The notes under the pieces: model-generated | The model's database searches: none | The model's input: the letters and a program-made list of their open reading frames with translations, nothing else | What the model was told of the DNA's origin: nothing | Position numbers and translations under genes: made by a program | Assembly (NCBI GenBank): GCA_009649675.1 | Contig: WJPL01000001.1 | Location: 1,322,469-1,386,468, forward strand | Direction: 5' to 3' | Length of the DNA: 64,000 nt | Source of the DNA: Alphaproteobacteria bacterium HT1-32 | GTDB taxonomy: Bacteria; Pseudomonadota; Alphaproteobacteria; Rhodospirillales; HT1-32 | Shown: positions 36,785-46,047 of the stretch, piece by piece | Layout of the letters: each line of letters starts with the position of its first letter | Numbering within the stretch: the first letter of the stretch is position 1

Positions 36785-37962
36785 CGCCAGCGCCGGGAAG
36801 CCGACCGGACAGCGGCAATCACCAATACGGGAAGGAAGGCGGCCCCCAGAAAGACCGGCAGGCCCGCAAGCCCGGTCCAGGCAATCATGCCGCCGCTGAT
36901 CGCCGGACCGATCAGGTTGCCGAGAGACCAGGCCATTGCGAAGGCCGCATTCCCGGCAATGAGCATCTTGCCCGTAAACCTGTCCCCCAGTTCCTTCATT
37001 GCCAGCGTATAAATTCCAAACGCGAAGCCACCCCACAGGAACAGATGCACCAGCAGCGGATACCAGTCTGACGCCAGAACCGGCAACAGAACCGGGGCCA
37101 GTACGGCAAGCCCGACGCAGATGAAGAACATTGTCCGGCCCGGCAGCCAGTCCGCCAGAATGCCGATGGGTATCTGCAACAGGGCGGAACCGAGAATCAG
37201 CGTCGCCAGCAGAATGGCGACAGCACTTTCTGTATGAGAGAAATCGAGCAGATAGATCGGCAGCAATGACAGCAAACCTGCCTCAAACAGCCCGAAGCCG
37301 AGAAAGGCAATCAGCAGGGAAGGGGCATAGCGCAAGAACCCCAGGACAGAGACACCCGGCGCGGCTTGCGCTTCTTCATCTCCGGCCGGTTCGGTCGCGA
37401 ACAGAATCCCGGCCAGCGAGACGATCCCGCAAGCCACACCCGACAGGAAAGGTGGCCAGCCCTCTGTCCCGGTGAGAGTCAGAATCGCCGGGCCAATCGC
37501 AAAGCCCAGCGCAAAGACCGTCGCATAGGCTCCGAGAACACGCCCCCGGATCCTCTGCGGTGCCAGCCGGTTGATCCAGATGTCACAGATGATGAAGATT
37601 CCACTGGACGCCAGACCATGCAGGAAGCGGATCACGAACCAGGATTCCAGACCGGGAAATACCGGATACAACACAAAAATCCCGGTTGTCAGGGTAATGC
37701 AGACAATCGCCGTACTGCGCAATCCGAAGCGGGACAGAACCGACGGCATCGCCCAGCCGGCAATCAGCAGGCCAAGGCCCAGCATCGCCGCATTCAGCCC
37801 GATCATGGTCGGGCTTACGCCCTGACTGTTCAGGTTGAAGGCCAGCAGGGGGTGACTGAGCCCCATCATCACCGACAGCACGCTGATACCGGTGGTTACC
37901 GCCGCAATGCTGCGCCAGTCCGTCTGTTCCGGCCCGGAGGCCAATTGGTCATGCCCGTTCAT
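36769..37962 (-). CDS. MFS transporter
   Basis: The protein has 397 residues with about 12 hydrophobic helices. The loop between helices 2 and 3 is weakly conserved, while NRLAPQRIRGRVLGAYATVF and the PIGILADWLPGR segment between helices 8 and 9 are typical of YcaD/CynX-like carriers. Substrate unknown. It converges with galD and shares 16 bases with its end, so position alone does not link it to gallate metabolism. Confidence 0.9.
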   Translation of the reverse strand: MNGHDQLASGPEQTDWRSIAAVTTGISVLSVMMGLSHPLLAFNLNSQGVSPTMIGLNAAMLGLGLLIAGWAMPSVLSRFGLRSTAIVCITLTTGIFVLYPVFPGLESWFVIRFLHGLASSGIFIICDIWINRLAPQRIRGRVLGAYATVFALGFAIGPAILTLTGTEGWPPFLSGVACGIVSLAGILFATEPAGDEEAQAAPGVSVLGFLRYAPSLLIAFLGFGLFEAGLLSLLPIYLLDFSHTESAVAILLATLILGSALLQIPIGILADWLPGRTMFFICVGLAVLAPVLLPVLASDWYPLLVHLFLWGGFAFGIYTLAMKELGDRFTGKMLIAGNAAFAMAWSLGNLIGPAISGGMIAWTGLAGLPVFLGAAFLPVLVIAAVRSASRRWRQSSE

Positions 37963-38022
37963 GGCCCGGACTTATCCCGAATACCCGATCAGGGAAAGCC
38001 CGGATCCAGAACGGAAAAACGG

Positions 38023-38385
38023 CTACTTCAGGGTAGCGACATAAGCCAGAAGGTCGCTCAGTTCCTGAAGGCTCAGCGGGACAGCCGCCGCGTTTGGCGG
38101 CAATTTGCTCGGGCGCGGATTATCGGGGATGCGGACAAAGACCGGATGAGGACGGCGCGCAAAGAAGGTCTCAAACCGGTTATCGGCATCCGGCAGCGTA
38201 AGCAGGGTCGCAAAAGAAGGGGTACTGCCGATTCCCCCGAGCCGGTTGAAGCTGCCGATCACGTGACAGCGGGCGCAATGGGTCTGCGCCAGACGCTCCC
38301 CATTCAGCGGGTCATCTGCGGCCCGGGCCGCCAACCCGGTGGCAGCCATCAGCATCGCGAACAAAACGGTCACGGCAGGTTTCAT
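38023..38385 (-). CDS. Small periplasmic cytochrome c with no evident Met ligand
   Basis: The protein has 120 residues. The signal peptide (MKPAVTVLFAMLMAATGLAARAA) is followed by haem-binding CARCH (37-41) and a C-terminal helix (LQELSDLLAYVATL) as in class I cytochromes. No methionine occurs after the CARCH motif, so the sixth haem ligand must be another residue (RPHPVF offers a His) or be absent. The ATG at 38383-38385 is preferred to one 24 bases earlier because it gives the better signal peptide. Confidence 0.88.
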   Translation of the reverse strand: MKPAVTVLFAMLMAATGLAARAADDPLNGERLAQTHCARCHVIGSFNRLGGIGSTPSFATLLTLPDADNRFETFFARRPHPVFVRIPDNPRPSKLPPNAAAVPLSLQELSDLLAYVATLK

Positions 38386-38514
38386 ACGGCAATAATAGCC
38401 GAAAACCACCCGGATTGTGAATTGCCGTGCAGAATAACGGTCAGACCATTGCCAAGGCGCGGTACCGTGGTTAACTCACATGATCTGAATTGCATCCCCG
38501 ATACCGGAGAGACC

Positions 38515-40509
38515 ATGCCCGACGACCAGCGCCAGACCAGCATTCGTGACCTCCATGCCCGCTCCCGCAGCAGCCTGTCGGCTGAAGCCTTTGGCGAGGC
38601 GGTAGCGCGGGCGGCAGCCGCCCCGGTTGCCTGGCCTGCCGATGGCTGGATTGATCTGATCGCACCTGCCGCCGACGCACCCATCCGTGAGGCCCTGCTG
38701 GCCCTGCGTCGTGAACTGGAACCTTCTGCCGGCAAACCGGGCAGCGACCGGGTTGCCCGGCTGCGGACCCGGCTGGGTGAACTGAAACTGGACGGCTTCA
38801 TCATTCCCCGCTCGGACGAACATCTCGGTGAATTCGTTCCCGCAGATTCCGAACGGCTGGCCTGGCTGACCGGGTTCACCGGCTCTGCCGGTCTGGCGAT
38901 CGTCATGGGCGACCGGGCGGCCCTGTTCATCGACGGGCGCTATACCCTTCAGGTCAGGGATCAGGCCGACGAATCCGTCTTCACATTCCGTCATCTGATC
39001 CGGGAGCCGGCAACCGACTGGCTGAAAGAACAGGTAAAGGCCGGCATGCGGATCGGATTCGACGCCCGGCTGCATGGCATCCGCGCCGCCGCCGGATTGC
39101 GCAAGGCCGTCGAAGAAGCCGGCGGGGAACTGGTTGCTGTTGATGAGAACCCGGTAGATGCGGTCTGGACGGACCGGCCCTTGCGACCGTTATCACCTGT
39201 CCTGCCGCACCCGGATTTCTTTGCCGGTGAACCCGCCGACCGCAAGCGGCAGCGTATCGGTCAGGCCGTCGCTGCACAGGGCGCTGTCGCCACGGTCCTG
39301 TCACAGCCGGAATCCATCGCCTGGCTGCTCAATATCCGCGGACAGGACACGGAAAGCACGCCGCTGCCCCTGTCCCATGCCATTCTGCGGGCAGACGGCT
39401 CTGTCGACCTGTTCATCGATTCCCTGAAACTGACCCCGGCCACCCGCGACCATCTCGGCCCGTCCGTCACTCTGCATCAGCCGGATCAGCTGGGGGCCGC
39501 CCTTGAAGCACTGGGGGCAAACGGCACCAGAATCAGCATCGACCCGACCGGCGCAAATGAATGGATTCGCCTGCGCCTGCTGGCCGGTGGCGCCGAGATC
39601 ATCAATGAAGATGATCCCTGCATTCTGCCCCGTGCCCTGAAAAACGATGCTGAGCGGGCGGGGACCATCGCCGCCCATAACCGGGACGGGGCGGCGCTGT
39701 CGCGGTTTCTGCACTGGCTCGACGAAAATGCACCGGGGGTCAGTGAGCTGGAATGCGTGAACCGGCTCGCTGCCTTCCGCGAGGGCGGGGAGCATTATCG
39801 TGGCCCCAGCTTCAACACCATCGCCGGATCAGGCCCGAACGGTGCCATCGTGCATTACCGGGTTACGGAGGCGACTGACAGGCAACTGGGGGCCGGGGAA
39901 CTGTTTCTGGTTGATTCCGGCGGTCAGTATCTGGACGGAACAACCGATGTCACCCGCACCATCGCCATCGGTGCGCCCAGTGATGAAATGAAGCGCGCCT
40001 TCACACTGGTACTGAAAGGCCATATCTCGCTGGCCACCGCCCGTTTTCCGGCAGGGACCAAGGGCGGACAGCTCGACAGTCTGGCTCGGGAACATCTCTG
40101 GCGTCATGGCCTGAATTATGACCATGGCACCGGCCACGGCGTCGGATCTTACCTCGGTGTTCATGAGGGGCCGCAACGGATTGGCGGGATGAGTGACGTG
40201 CCGCTGGAGCCGGGGATGATCATTTCCAACGAACCCGGCTATTACAAAACCGGCGGCTTTGGCATCCGCATCGAAAACCTTGTTCTGGTGGAAGACATCG
40301 ACAATACGGGCGAGGGCGAATGGCTGGGCTTCCAGACACTGACACTGGCCCCGATTGACCGGCGGCTGATTGATATCGACCTGATGGATGCCGCAGAGAT
40401 CAGATGGCTGGATGCCTATCATGCCGATGTGGCAAGGATTGTCGGGCCACAGCTTGACGGGGCGGCAGCCAGATGGCTGGCACAGGCCACCGCACCGCTG
40501 AAAGGCTGA
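38515..40509 (+). CDS. pepP: Xaa-Pro aminopeptidase (M24B, aminopeptidase P), N-terminally extended
   Basis: The protein has 664 residues and removes N-terminal residues before proline. The C-terminal pita-bread domain shows the metal ligands: D467 (LVDSGGQYLD) and D478 (GTTDVTRT), then GTGHGVGSYLGVHEGP and SNEPGYY / IRIENL for His and the two Glu. Two creatinase-N-like domains precede it, the first beginning RVARLRTRLGELKLDGFII. About 75 residues before that (Ala-rich, WPADGWIDLIAP) are extra compared with the relatives I remember. GGAGA lies 5 bases before this ATG; open codons further upstream run antisense to two other genes and are not coding. Confidence 0.93.
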   Translation: MPDDQRQTSIRDLHARSRSSLSAEAFGEAVARAAAAPVAWPADGWIDLIAPAADAPIREALLALRRELEPSAGKPGSDRVARLRTRLGELKLDGFIIPRSDEHLGEFVPADSERLAWLTGFTGSAGLAIVMGDRAALFIDGRYTLQVRDQADESVFTFRHLIREPATDWLKEQVKAGMRIGFDARLHGIRAAAGLRKAVEEAGGELVAVDENPVDAVWTDRPLRPLSPVLPHPDFFAGEPADRKRQRIGQAVAAQGAVATVLSQPESIAWLLNIRGQDTESTPLPLSHAILRADGSVDLFIDSLKLTPATRDHLGPSVTLHQPDQLGAALEALGANGTRISIDPTGANEWIRLRLLAGGAEIINEDDPCILPRALKNDAERAGTIAAHNRDGAALSRFLHWLDENAPGVSELECVNRLAAFREGGEHYRGPSFNTIAGSGPNGAIVHYRVTEATDRQLGAGELFLVDSGGQYLDGTTDVTRTIAIGAPSDEMKRAFTLVLKGHISLATARFPAGTKGGQLDSLAREHLWRHGLNYDHGTGHGVGSYLGVHEGPQRIGGMSDVPLEPGMIISNEPGYYKTGGFGIRIENLVLVEDIDNTGEGEWLGFQTLTLAPIDRRLIDIDLMDAAEIRWLDAYHADVARIVGPQLDGAAARWLAQATAPLKG

Positions 40510-40800
40510 TCAGCCTGCCGCGAAGGTCTCCATCCTGCGGGCCAGCGCGATGTCCTTTTCGGTCACACCGCCCGCATCATGGGTGGACAGGGTCACCTCG
40601 ACCGTTTTGTAGACATTGAACCATTCCGGATGATGGTCCGCCTTTTCTGCAGCCATCGCGACCCGCGTCATGAACCCGAAGGCGGCGTTGAAATCATCGA
40701 ACGTGAAAACCTTCGTAATGGCATCACGACCTTCAACCTCGCGCCAGTCGGGCAGGGCCGCCAGGGCTTCTGCCCGCGCCGCGTCTTTCAGAATGGTCAT
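40510..40800 (-). CDS. 4a-hydroxytetrahydrobiopterin dehydratase (PCD/DCoH)
   Basis: The protein has 96 residues, the usual size. The active-site motif is [18 protein letters not shown], followed by [17 protein letters not shown]. It recycles the pterin cofactor after aromatic hydroxylation or serves in molybdopterin metabolism. AGGGAGA lies 8 bases before the ATG at 40798-40800. Its stop codon directly abuts the pepP stop. Confidence 0.94.
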   Translation of the reverse strand: MTILKDAARAEALAALPDWREVEGRDAITKVFTFDDFNAAFGFMTRVAMAAEKADHHPEWFNVYKTVEVTLSTHDAGGVTEKDIALARRMETFAAG

Positions 40801-40973
40801 GCCGGTTTCTCCCTTAAACTTCATCCCCTCTGATGTTGGGGTGGCTGGCCGGGAATCAACAACCTGCACCAGATCATCTATCCATCTTCATTCGGCACGA
40901 CAAACACATCAATTCTCTAATTTCAGCAATCCATGAACAGCGTTATACTTCCTGCCAGACAGGGAGAGACCAG

Positions 40974-41354
40974 ATGGAAATTGAACGAATAGATCATTTT
41001 GTCATTACCGCGCGGGATGTTGCGAAAACCGCAGCATTCTATGAGCGGGTACTGGGCATGAAGATCGTTACCTTCGGCGCCGGACGCACCGCGCTGACCT
41101 TCGGCCAACAGAAAATCAATCTGCATCAGGCCGGTGCAGAGCTGGAACCGAAAGCCGCCCGTCCGACACCCGGCGGAACTGATTTTTGCCTGATTACCAC
41201 CACCGCAATTCCCGAAGTCGTCAGGCATCTGGAAGCCTGCGGTGTCGATATCGAAATTGCCCCCAGCACCCGCACAGGCGCGACCGGGCCGATCACCTCG
41301 GTTTATTTCCGGGATCCGGACAGCAATCTGGTGGAGGTCTCAACCTATGACTGA
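40974..41354 (+). CDS. VOC-family (glyoxalase/dioxygenase-fold) protein
   Basis: The protein has 126 residues with two beta-alpha-beta-beta-beta units: IERIDHFVITARDVAKTAAF (metal His in DHFV), then FGQQKINLHQAG, and FRDPDSNLVEVSTYD (metal Glu). Small VOC proteins of this kind act as lyases, isomerases or resistance proteins; the reaction is not decided. AGGGAGA lies before the ATG. The stop overlaps the CoA-transferase start (ATGACTGA). Confidence 0.9.
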   Translation: MEIERIDHFVITARDVAKTAAFYERVLGMKIVTFGAGRTALTFGQQKINLHQAGAELEPKAARPTPGGTDFCLITTTAIPEVVRHLEACGVDIEIAPSTRTGATGPITSVYFRDPDSNLVEVSTYD

Positions 41355-42567
41355 TGCTGCCCTGCCGCTCGCCGGGGTCCGGGTTCTGGAACTTGGCCAT
41401 TATATTGCCGCCCCCTTCTGCACCCGGGTTCTTGCCGATATGGGGGCCGATGTCATCAAGGTAGAGCCGCCGGGCAAGGGCGATCCGGTCCGAAGCTGGG
41501 GGCTGCAGATCGACGGGCGGGCACCCTGGTGGTCAGTCCACGGCCGCAACAAGAAGTCCATTACCGTCAATCTGAAGCATCCGAAGGCTGTCGGTCTGGT
41601 GCTTGATCTGGTCCGGACCTGCGAAATCGTTGTCGAAAACTTCCGCCCCGGTCAGCTGGAAGGCTTCGGACTTGGCCCCGAGGTGCTGGCCAGCGCCCGG
41701 CCCGGCATCGTGCTGGTCCGGATTTCCGGTTATGGCCAGACCGGGCCAGACCGCAACCGCGCCTCCTTCGGTGTTATCGGCGAGGCCCGCGGCGGCCTGC
41801 GTCATCTCTGCGACCATCCGCCGGGGGTCTCGGACCTGCCGCCGGTCCGCACCGGTATCAGCCTGGGCGACAGTGTTGCCGGGCTGTATGGCGGGCTGGG
41901 GGCACTGGCTGCCCTGCTGCGCCAGCGCAGCGAAGGCGGTGACGAGGCCCGGATTGTCGATGTCGCTCTGAATGAATCGGTCTTCACCCTGCTGGAAGGT
42001 TCCCTGCCGGAATATGGCCTGACCGGTACAATCCGGCAGCCAACCGGATCGACCCTGCCGACCAACGCCCCCTCCAACGCCTATCGCACGTCCGACGGCA
42101 GCTGGATTCTGATTGCCGCCAATTCGGACCCGCTGTTCCGCCGATTGTCGAAACTGATCGGCAGGCCGGACCTGCCCGAAAACCCGGACTATATCGACAA
42201 TCCGGCGCGGGTCGCCCACCGGGAGACGCTGGATAGCCTGATCAGCGACTGGGCGGCCAGCCTGAAGGCGACAACCGCCCTCGACCTGCTGGAAGCCGCC
42301 GACATTCCGTCTTCCCGGGTCGCGACCATTGCCGATTGTGCCGCAGACGAGCAGTTCCTTGCCCGCGACATGGTGCATGATGTTGAGGATCCGAATTTCG
42401 GCAATACCCGCCATCCCGGCGCGGTGCCGGTCTTTGGCGGGATCGACCGCAAATCGGCCGTCCGCTGGCCGGGTGCCGCCGTCGGTGAACATACAGAAGA
42501 TGTGCTGCAAGCCCTCGGACTGGATGATGAGACAGTCCGCACCCTCAGAGAGGAAAAAGTGATATGA
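41347..42567 (+). CDS. Class III CoA-transferase (CaiB/BaiF type)
   Basis: The protein has 406 residues. The N-terminus LAGVRVLELGHYIAAPFCTR with MGADVIKVEPPGKGD and the catalytic-Asp region TGISLGDSVAGLYGG are characteristic. It moves CoA between carboxylic acids. The start at 41347 is set by the family N-terminus and the 8-base overlap with the VOC gene. The downstream HMG-CoA-lyase-like gene overlaps by ATGA, so a CoA-activated branched or hydroxy dicarboxylate is the likely intermediate. Confidence 0.94.
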   Translation: MTDAALPLAGVRVLELGHYIAAPFCTRVLADMGADVIKVEPPGKGDPVRSWGLQIDGRAPWWSVHGRNKKSITVNLKHPKAVGLVLDLVRTCEIVVENFRPGQLEGFGLGPEVLASARPGIVLVRISGYGQTGPDRNRASFGVIGEARGGLRHLCDHPPGVSDLPPVRTGISLGDSVAGLYGGLGALAALLRQRSEGGDEARIVDVALNESVFTLLEGSLPEYGLTGTIRQPTGSTLPTNAPSNAYRTSDGSWILIAANSDPLFRRLSKLIGRPDLPENPDYIDNPARVAHRETLDSLISDWAASLKATTALDLLEAADIPSSRVATIADCAADEQFLARDMVHDVEDPNFGNTRHPGAVPVFGGIDRKSAVRWPGAAVGEHTEDVLQALGLDDETVRTLREEKVI

Positions 42568-43493
42568 GCGATATAACCCTGATTGATGTTGCCCCGCGCG
42601 ACGGATTCCAGGCGGTGCGGGATTTCATTCCGACCGAAACCAAGATCGAGGCCCTGCGAAAACTGGAGCGGGCCGGTCTCAGCCGGATCGAAATCGGGGC
42701 CTGTGTCAGCCCGAAGGCAATCCCGCAGATGGCCGATATCGATGCCCTGCTGGCAGAAGCACAGGGCAAGCCCTACCGCGCTGCGGTACTGGCCCCGAAC
42801 GCAAAAGGGGTCGCGCTGGCGCTGGAAAAAGGGGCAGAAGACATCGTTTACGTCCTATCTGTCTCGGAAGCCCATAACCAGAGCAATGTGCGACGCTCCG
42901 TCGCCGACTCCTTTGCCGAGCTTGAGCGCGCTCTGGCAGAGGCCGGAGACCGGACGTTCAGTTTCCGCTTCAACCTGGCCACCTGTTTCGACTGCCCGTT
43001 CGACGGCACGGTTGCCATTCAGGCCGTACGGGATTGCGTGGAAACCGCCCTTCGCCTGCGGCCAGAGACAGAATTCGGCATCTGTGACACCACCGGACGG
43101 GCCGGGCCCGGTCATGTCCGTGACCTGTTTCAGGGCCTGATCGCGGACTATGCCAGCGAGAAAACAAGCTTCGGCTTTCATGGCCATGATACCTTTGGCT
43201 TAGGGGTCGCCAACGCCATCGCCGCCTTTGAAGCCGGTGTGCGTATCTTTGATGCAGCGGCAGGCGGGCTTGGGGGCTGTCCTTTTGCACCGGGGGCCAC
43301 CGGTAATACCGCCAGCGAAGATCTGGTCTTTGCCTTCGAACATATGGGCATCAGCACCGGTGTTGATCTGGATGCCCTGCTGGAAGCCGCCGATTTCTGT
43401 GCCGCCGTCGAGCCGGGGCAGGCCGGAGGTCATGTCCGCCTGCTGCCAAGAGCCCGCGTCACCTCGGTCCAGCACGCCGCAGCCGCACAATAG
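42564..43493 (+). CDS. Hydroxymethylglutaryl-CoA lyase-like enzyme
   Basis: The protein has 309 residues forming a TIM barrel of the HMGL/citramalyl family: DVAPRDGFQAV (catalytic Asp/Arg), GFHGHDTFGLGVAN (metal His residues) and AAGGLGGCPFAPGATGN (mobile-loop Cys). It would cleave a 3-hydroxy-3-methylacyl-CoA, for example HMG-CoA or a relative, made by the CoA-transferase encoded just before it. Such CoA-transferase/lyase pairs are common in leucine, itaconate-like and terpenoid breakdown. Confidence 0.93.
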   Translation: MSDITLIDVAPRDGFQAVRDFIPTETKIEALRKLERAGLSRIEIGACVSPKAIPQMADIDALLAEAQGKPYRAAVLAPNAKGVALALEKGAEDIVYVLSVSEAHNQSNVRRSVADSFAELERALAEAGDRTFSFRFNLATCFDCPFDGTVAIQAVRDCVETALRLRPETEFGICDTTGRAGPGHVRDLFQGLIADYASEKTSFGFHGHDTFGLGVANAIAAFEAGVRIFDAAAGGLGGCPFAPGATGNTASEDLVFAFEHMGISTGVDLDALLEAADFCAAVEPGQAGGHVRLLPRARVTSVQHAAAAQ

Positions 43494-43500
43494 CCGCTCC

Positions 43501-44382
43501 ATGCGGATCGACTTCGCCAGCCTGCAACTGTTTGTGACGGCCTGTCGTCGCGGATCCATCACCGCGGCGGCAGCAGCCCATCACATCGCGGCATCTGCCG
43601 TCAGCCGCAGACTGGCGGAGATGGAAGCCGCCAGCGGCGTCACCCTGCTGGAGCGGTCAAAACGCGGGGTAGCCCCAACCGCCGCCGGTCAGGCGCTGCT
43701 GGCCCGTGCCGAGGATATGCTGCGTCTTGCCGACCGGATCGATGGCGATCTGGCAGATTTCTCAACCGGCGTGCGCGGTACGGTGCGGCTGGCGGCCAAT
43801 ACATCTGCCGTCACCCAGTATCTGCCGGATGACCTCGCCGGTTTTGGTCAGGCCCATCCGGATGTCCGGATTGAACTGCGGGAACTGGTCTCCGGGGATA
43901 TCGTGGCCGCCGTTTCAGACGGTCTCAGCGATCTGGGCATAGCCGCCTCGCATGTCCCCATGCCGGGCCTGCAATCGCGACCCTACCGGCAGGACGAACT
44001 GGTTGCGGTCGTCCCTTCTGCCCATCCGCTTGCCGGGAGGGCGGCGGTCCGGATGGCGGATATGGCCGATCTCGACTTCATTGCCCTGCAGGGGGAAAGC
44101 TCGCTGCGCAATCTGTTGCAGGCCGAGGCGGCACGACTGGGCGGCAGCCTCGCAATCCGGGTTGAAATGCTGAGTTTTGATGCGATCCGTCGCATGGTCG
44201 CCGCCGGTCTCGGCATCACGGTCCTGCCGCGTGGCGCTGTCGATCCCTATCTCGACCGTCTGGCCGTCACCGCCCTTGCCATCAAGGAGGTCTGGGCAAC
44301 CCGGCAACTGATGCTCATCGCCCGCGATTTCACCGGCCTGTCCCCGGCCGCCCGCGCCCTGTCGCAGGCACTGGCCGGATAA
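43501..44382 (+). CDS. LysR-family regulator
   Basis: The protein has 293 residues. The helix-turn-helix is in SITAAAAAHHIAASAVSRRL, with the effector domain after about 90. The ATG at 43501 begins MRIDFASLQLF, as in the family; it lies 7 bases after the lyase stop, so the gene is probably cotranscribed with the VOC/CoA-transferase/lyase set it may control. Confidence 0.92.
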   Translation: MRIDFASLQLFVTACRRGSITAAAAAHHIAASAVSRRLAEMEAASGVTLLERSKRGVAPTAAGQALLARAEDMLRLADRIDGDLADFSTGVRGTVRLAANTSAVTQYLPDDLAGFGQAHPDVRIELRELVSGDIVAAVSDGLSDLGIAASHVPMPGLQSRPYRQDELVAVVPSAHPLAGRAAVRMADMADLDFIALQGESSLRNLLQAEAARLGGSLAIRVEMLSFDAIRRMVAAGLGITVLPRGAVDPYLDRLAVTALAIKEVWATRQLMLIARDFTGLSPAARALSQALAG

Positions 44383-44424
44383 GCACAGGCATCACCCGGT
44401 CACACACTGCCACTCTCAGCCCCC

Positions 44425-44505
44425 CCTCATCCTGAACTCGTTTCAGGATCTGTTGCAGGTGCATGAGGGCGTTGAGGGAGGTCCTGAAACGAGTTCAGGA
44501 TGAGG
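44425..44505. repeat. REP-like 24-bp perfect inverted repeat between convergent genes
   Basis: The arms 44425-44448 and 44482-44505 are exact reverse complements and enclose 33 bases. Each arm contains its own imperfect dyad (CCTGAA-CTCGT-TTCAGG). It fills most of the 145-base gap between the LysR gene and the convergent peroxidase gene. It could end transcripts from both sides. The CATCCTGAACTCGTTTCAGG core recalls dispersed palindromes seen in alphaproteobacterial genomes. Confidence 0.8.
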
Positions 44506-44527
44506 AGGGCTTTAAAATCGTGCTGGT

Positions 44528-45649
44528 TTACAGTTTGCGGAGAAATGCCAGCAGGTCGGCCTTCTCGCTGGCAGTCAGGTGAAGCGGACGCAGGATGCGT
44601 TCACCGTCGACATGGAGGCGGCTTTCATCCAGTTCCGAATAATGATCGATGACATCTTCAAGCCGCGCCAGACTGCCGTCATGCATGTAGGGGGCCGTCC
44701 GGGCAATGGCGCGCAGGGAGGGCACCCGGAACTCCCCGAAATTACGGTGCAGCAGGCGGACCTGACGGGTCTGGTGCTGTGCCTGCGGTGACCGGTCGTC
44801 GGAATGGCTGCCGGTGCGGCTGAACGGGTTCTCCTGCAAGGCTCGGATACCGCCATAGCGGCCCCGGTCAACACCGCCGGGGATAAAGAACGGCACCCCG
44901 ACATCGGCAAATTCCCCGTTCGAGAAGGCCGGACCGTAATGGCAGAGCGAACAGCGCCCCTTACCCACAAACAGTTTCAGACCACGTTGCGCCGGTTCCG
45001 GATAACGGGCCATCACCGCTGTATCACCGCGGGCCAGCGCGTCCCGGAAATCATCGAAACCGGTGCGCTCTGTCATCTGTGTTTCCTGCCAGGCGGCCAG
45101 CGCCTTGCCGATATCCGCCAGCAGCCGGTCGGCAGCCACCTGGTCCGGCAAAACACCGAAACTGCGGCGATAACCATCCCGCAGATCAGGATTTCCCCGC
45201 ACGGTTGCGGCAACGCCTTCCACCGTGTTGTTCATCTCGGCTGCGTTCAGAATGGGCCGGATACTGGCCGCCCAGAGGCTGTCACTCGCCCCGTCCCATC
45301 CGAACCAGCGACGACCGGCCAGATTCAGGGTAGCTGGCGTGTTCCGGGTAATCTCCGCCCGTCCGGTGGGCGTGGGCAAACCGTCGCTGAAGGCAAGGTC
45401 CGGGCGATGGCAGTCACTACAGGCCATCGACCCGTCAGTGGACAAACGGGGATCACGGAACAGGGCTTCACCAAACCGGATGGCCCTGTCATCGCCGGAA
45501 ACCCGGTTGGTTGACTCCGCCTGAAAGACCGGGGGCCAGGGACCATGTGACAGAATGGTCGCGGTCTCGCCCGGCGTGAATTCAGCGGCGAAACTGCCGG
45601 AAACACCCGTCAGCAAGACAACCAGCAGCCCGGCCAGTCTGTGCGTCAT
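44528..45649 (-). CDS. Di-haem cytochrome-c peroxidase / MauG-family protein
   Basis: The protein has 373 residues with a signal peptide (cut near SFAAEF) and two haem sites, CSDCH (77-81) and CSLCH (233-237). FRVPSLRAIARTAPYMHDGSL near the end is the typical distal region. It is periplasmic and reduces hydrogen peroxide or, if MauG-like, oxidises a partner. It ends a three-gene set and overlaps the FixH-like gene by ATGA. Confidence 0.93.
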   Translation of the reverse strand: MTHRLAGLLVVLLTGVSGSFAAEFTPGETATILSHGPWPPVFQAESTNRVSGDDRAIRFGEALFRDPRLSTDGSMACSDCHRPDLAFSDGLPTPTGRAEITRNTPATLNLAGRRWFGWDGASDSLWAASIRPILNAAEMNNTVEGVAATVRGNPDLRDGYRRSFGVLPDQVAADRLLADIGKALAAWQETQMTERTGFDDFRDALARGDTAVMARYPEPAQRGLKLFVGKGRCSLCHYGPAFSNGEFADVGVPFFIPGGVDRGRYGGIRALQENPFSRTGSHSDDRSPQAQHQTRQVRLLHRNFGEFRVPSLRAIARTAPYMHDGSLARLEDVIDHYSELDESRLHVDGERILRPLHLTASEKADLLAFLRKL

Positions 45650-46047
45650 TGCACCTGCCGGTCGGATGAAAACACAGCTTCCACGCCCTCCGCCCGCTGG
45701 ACAAAACGGAACCGCCAGAGGCCGGGCATATGCAGGATAAAGCCTTCCGCGACAAACAGTCCGGGTTCTGTCTCCCGCACATCAATCTGATAGTTCATGC
45801 CGTGGCCATGTGCAGGCATGATGGCATCAACGGTCAGGCGGACATCGTCCGGCACCGGATCAATACAGATTTCCATCTCAAACGGCTCGCCCACGGTGAT
45901 TTCCCCGACAGGCCGGTAGACCAGACGGGCGGACCCGGCTTTCAGTCGTGTCGCCCCTTCACCACCGGGACAGCCGGCCAGCGCCGTGTTGGCGGAGATC
46001 AGCAGCAATATGGCCGCAGAAATCGTCAGTTTGTACCAAGTGCCCAT
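45646..46047 (-). CDS. FixH/YtkA-like small exported protein
   Basis: The protein has 133 residues. A signal sequence or N-terminal anchor (YKLTISAAILLLISANTALAG) is followed by a beta-sandwich-like domain with MPAHGHGMNYQ and FILHMPGLWRFRF, the usual YtkA/FixH pattern. The His/Met cluster could bind copper or another metal. Its start overlaps the end of the amidohydrolase gene by 22 bases, and its stop overlaps the peroxidase start by four, so the three are likely made together. Confidence 0.85.
   Translation of the reverse strand: MGTWYKLTISAAILLLISANTALAGCPGGEGATRLKAGSARLVYRPVGEITVGEPFEMEICIDPVPDDVRLTVDAIMPAHGHGMNYQIDVRETEPGLFVAEGFILHMPGLWRFRFVQRAEGVEAVFSSDRQVQ

Noticed and set aside
37366-38514. 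In-frame extension of about 380 codons before the pepP start
   Set aside because: It lies opposite the MFS and cytochrome c genes, lacks any domain, and the ATG at 38515 has a good ribosome-binding site.
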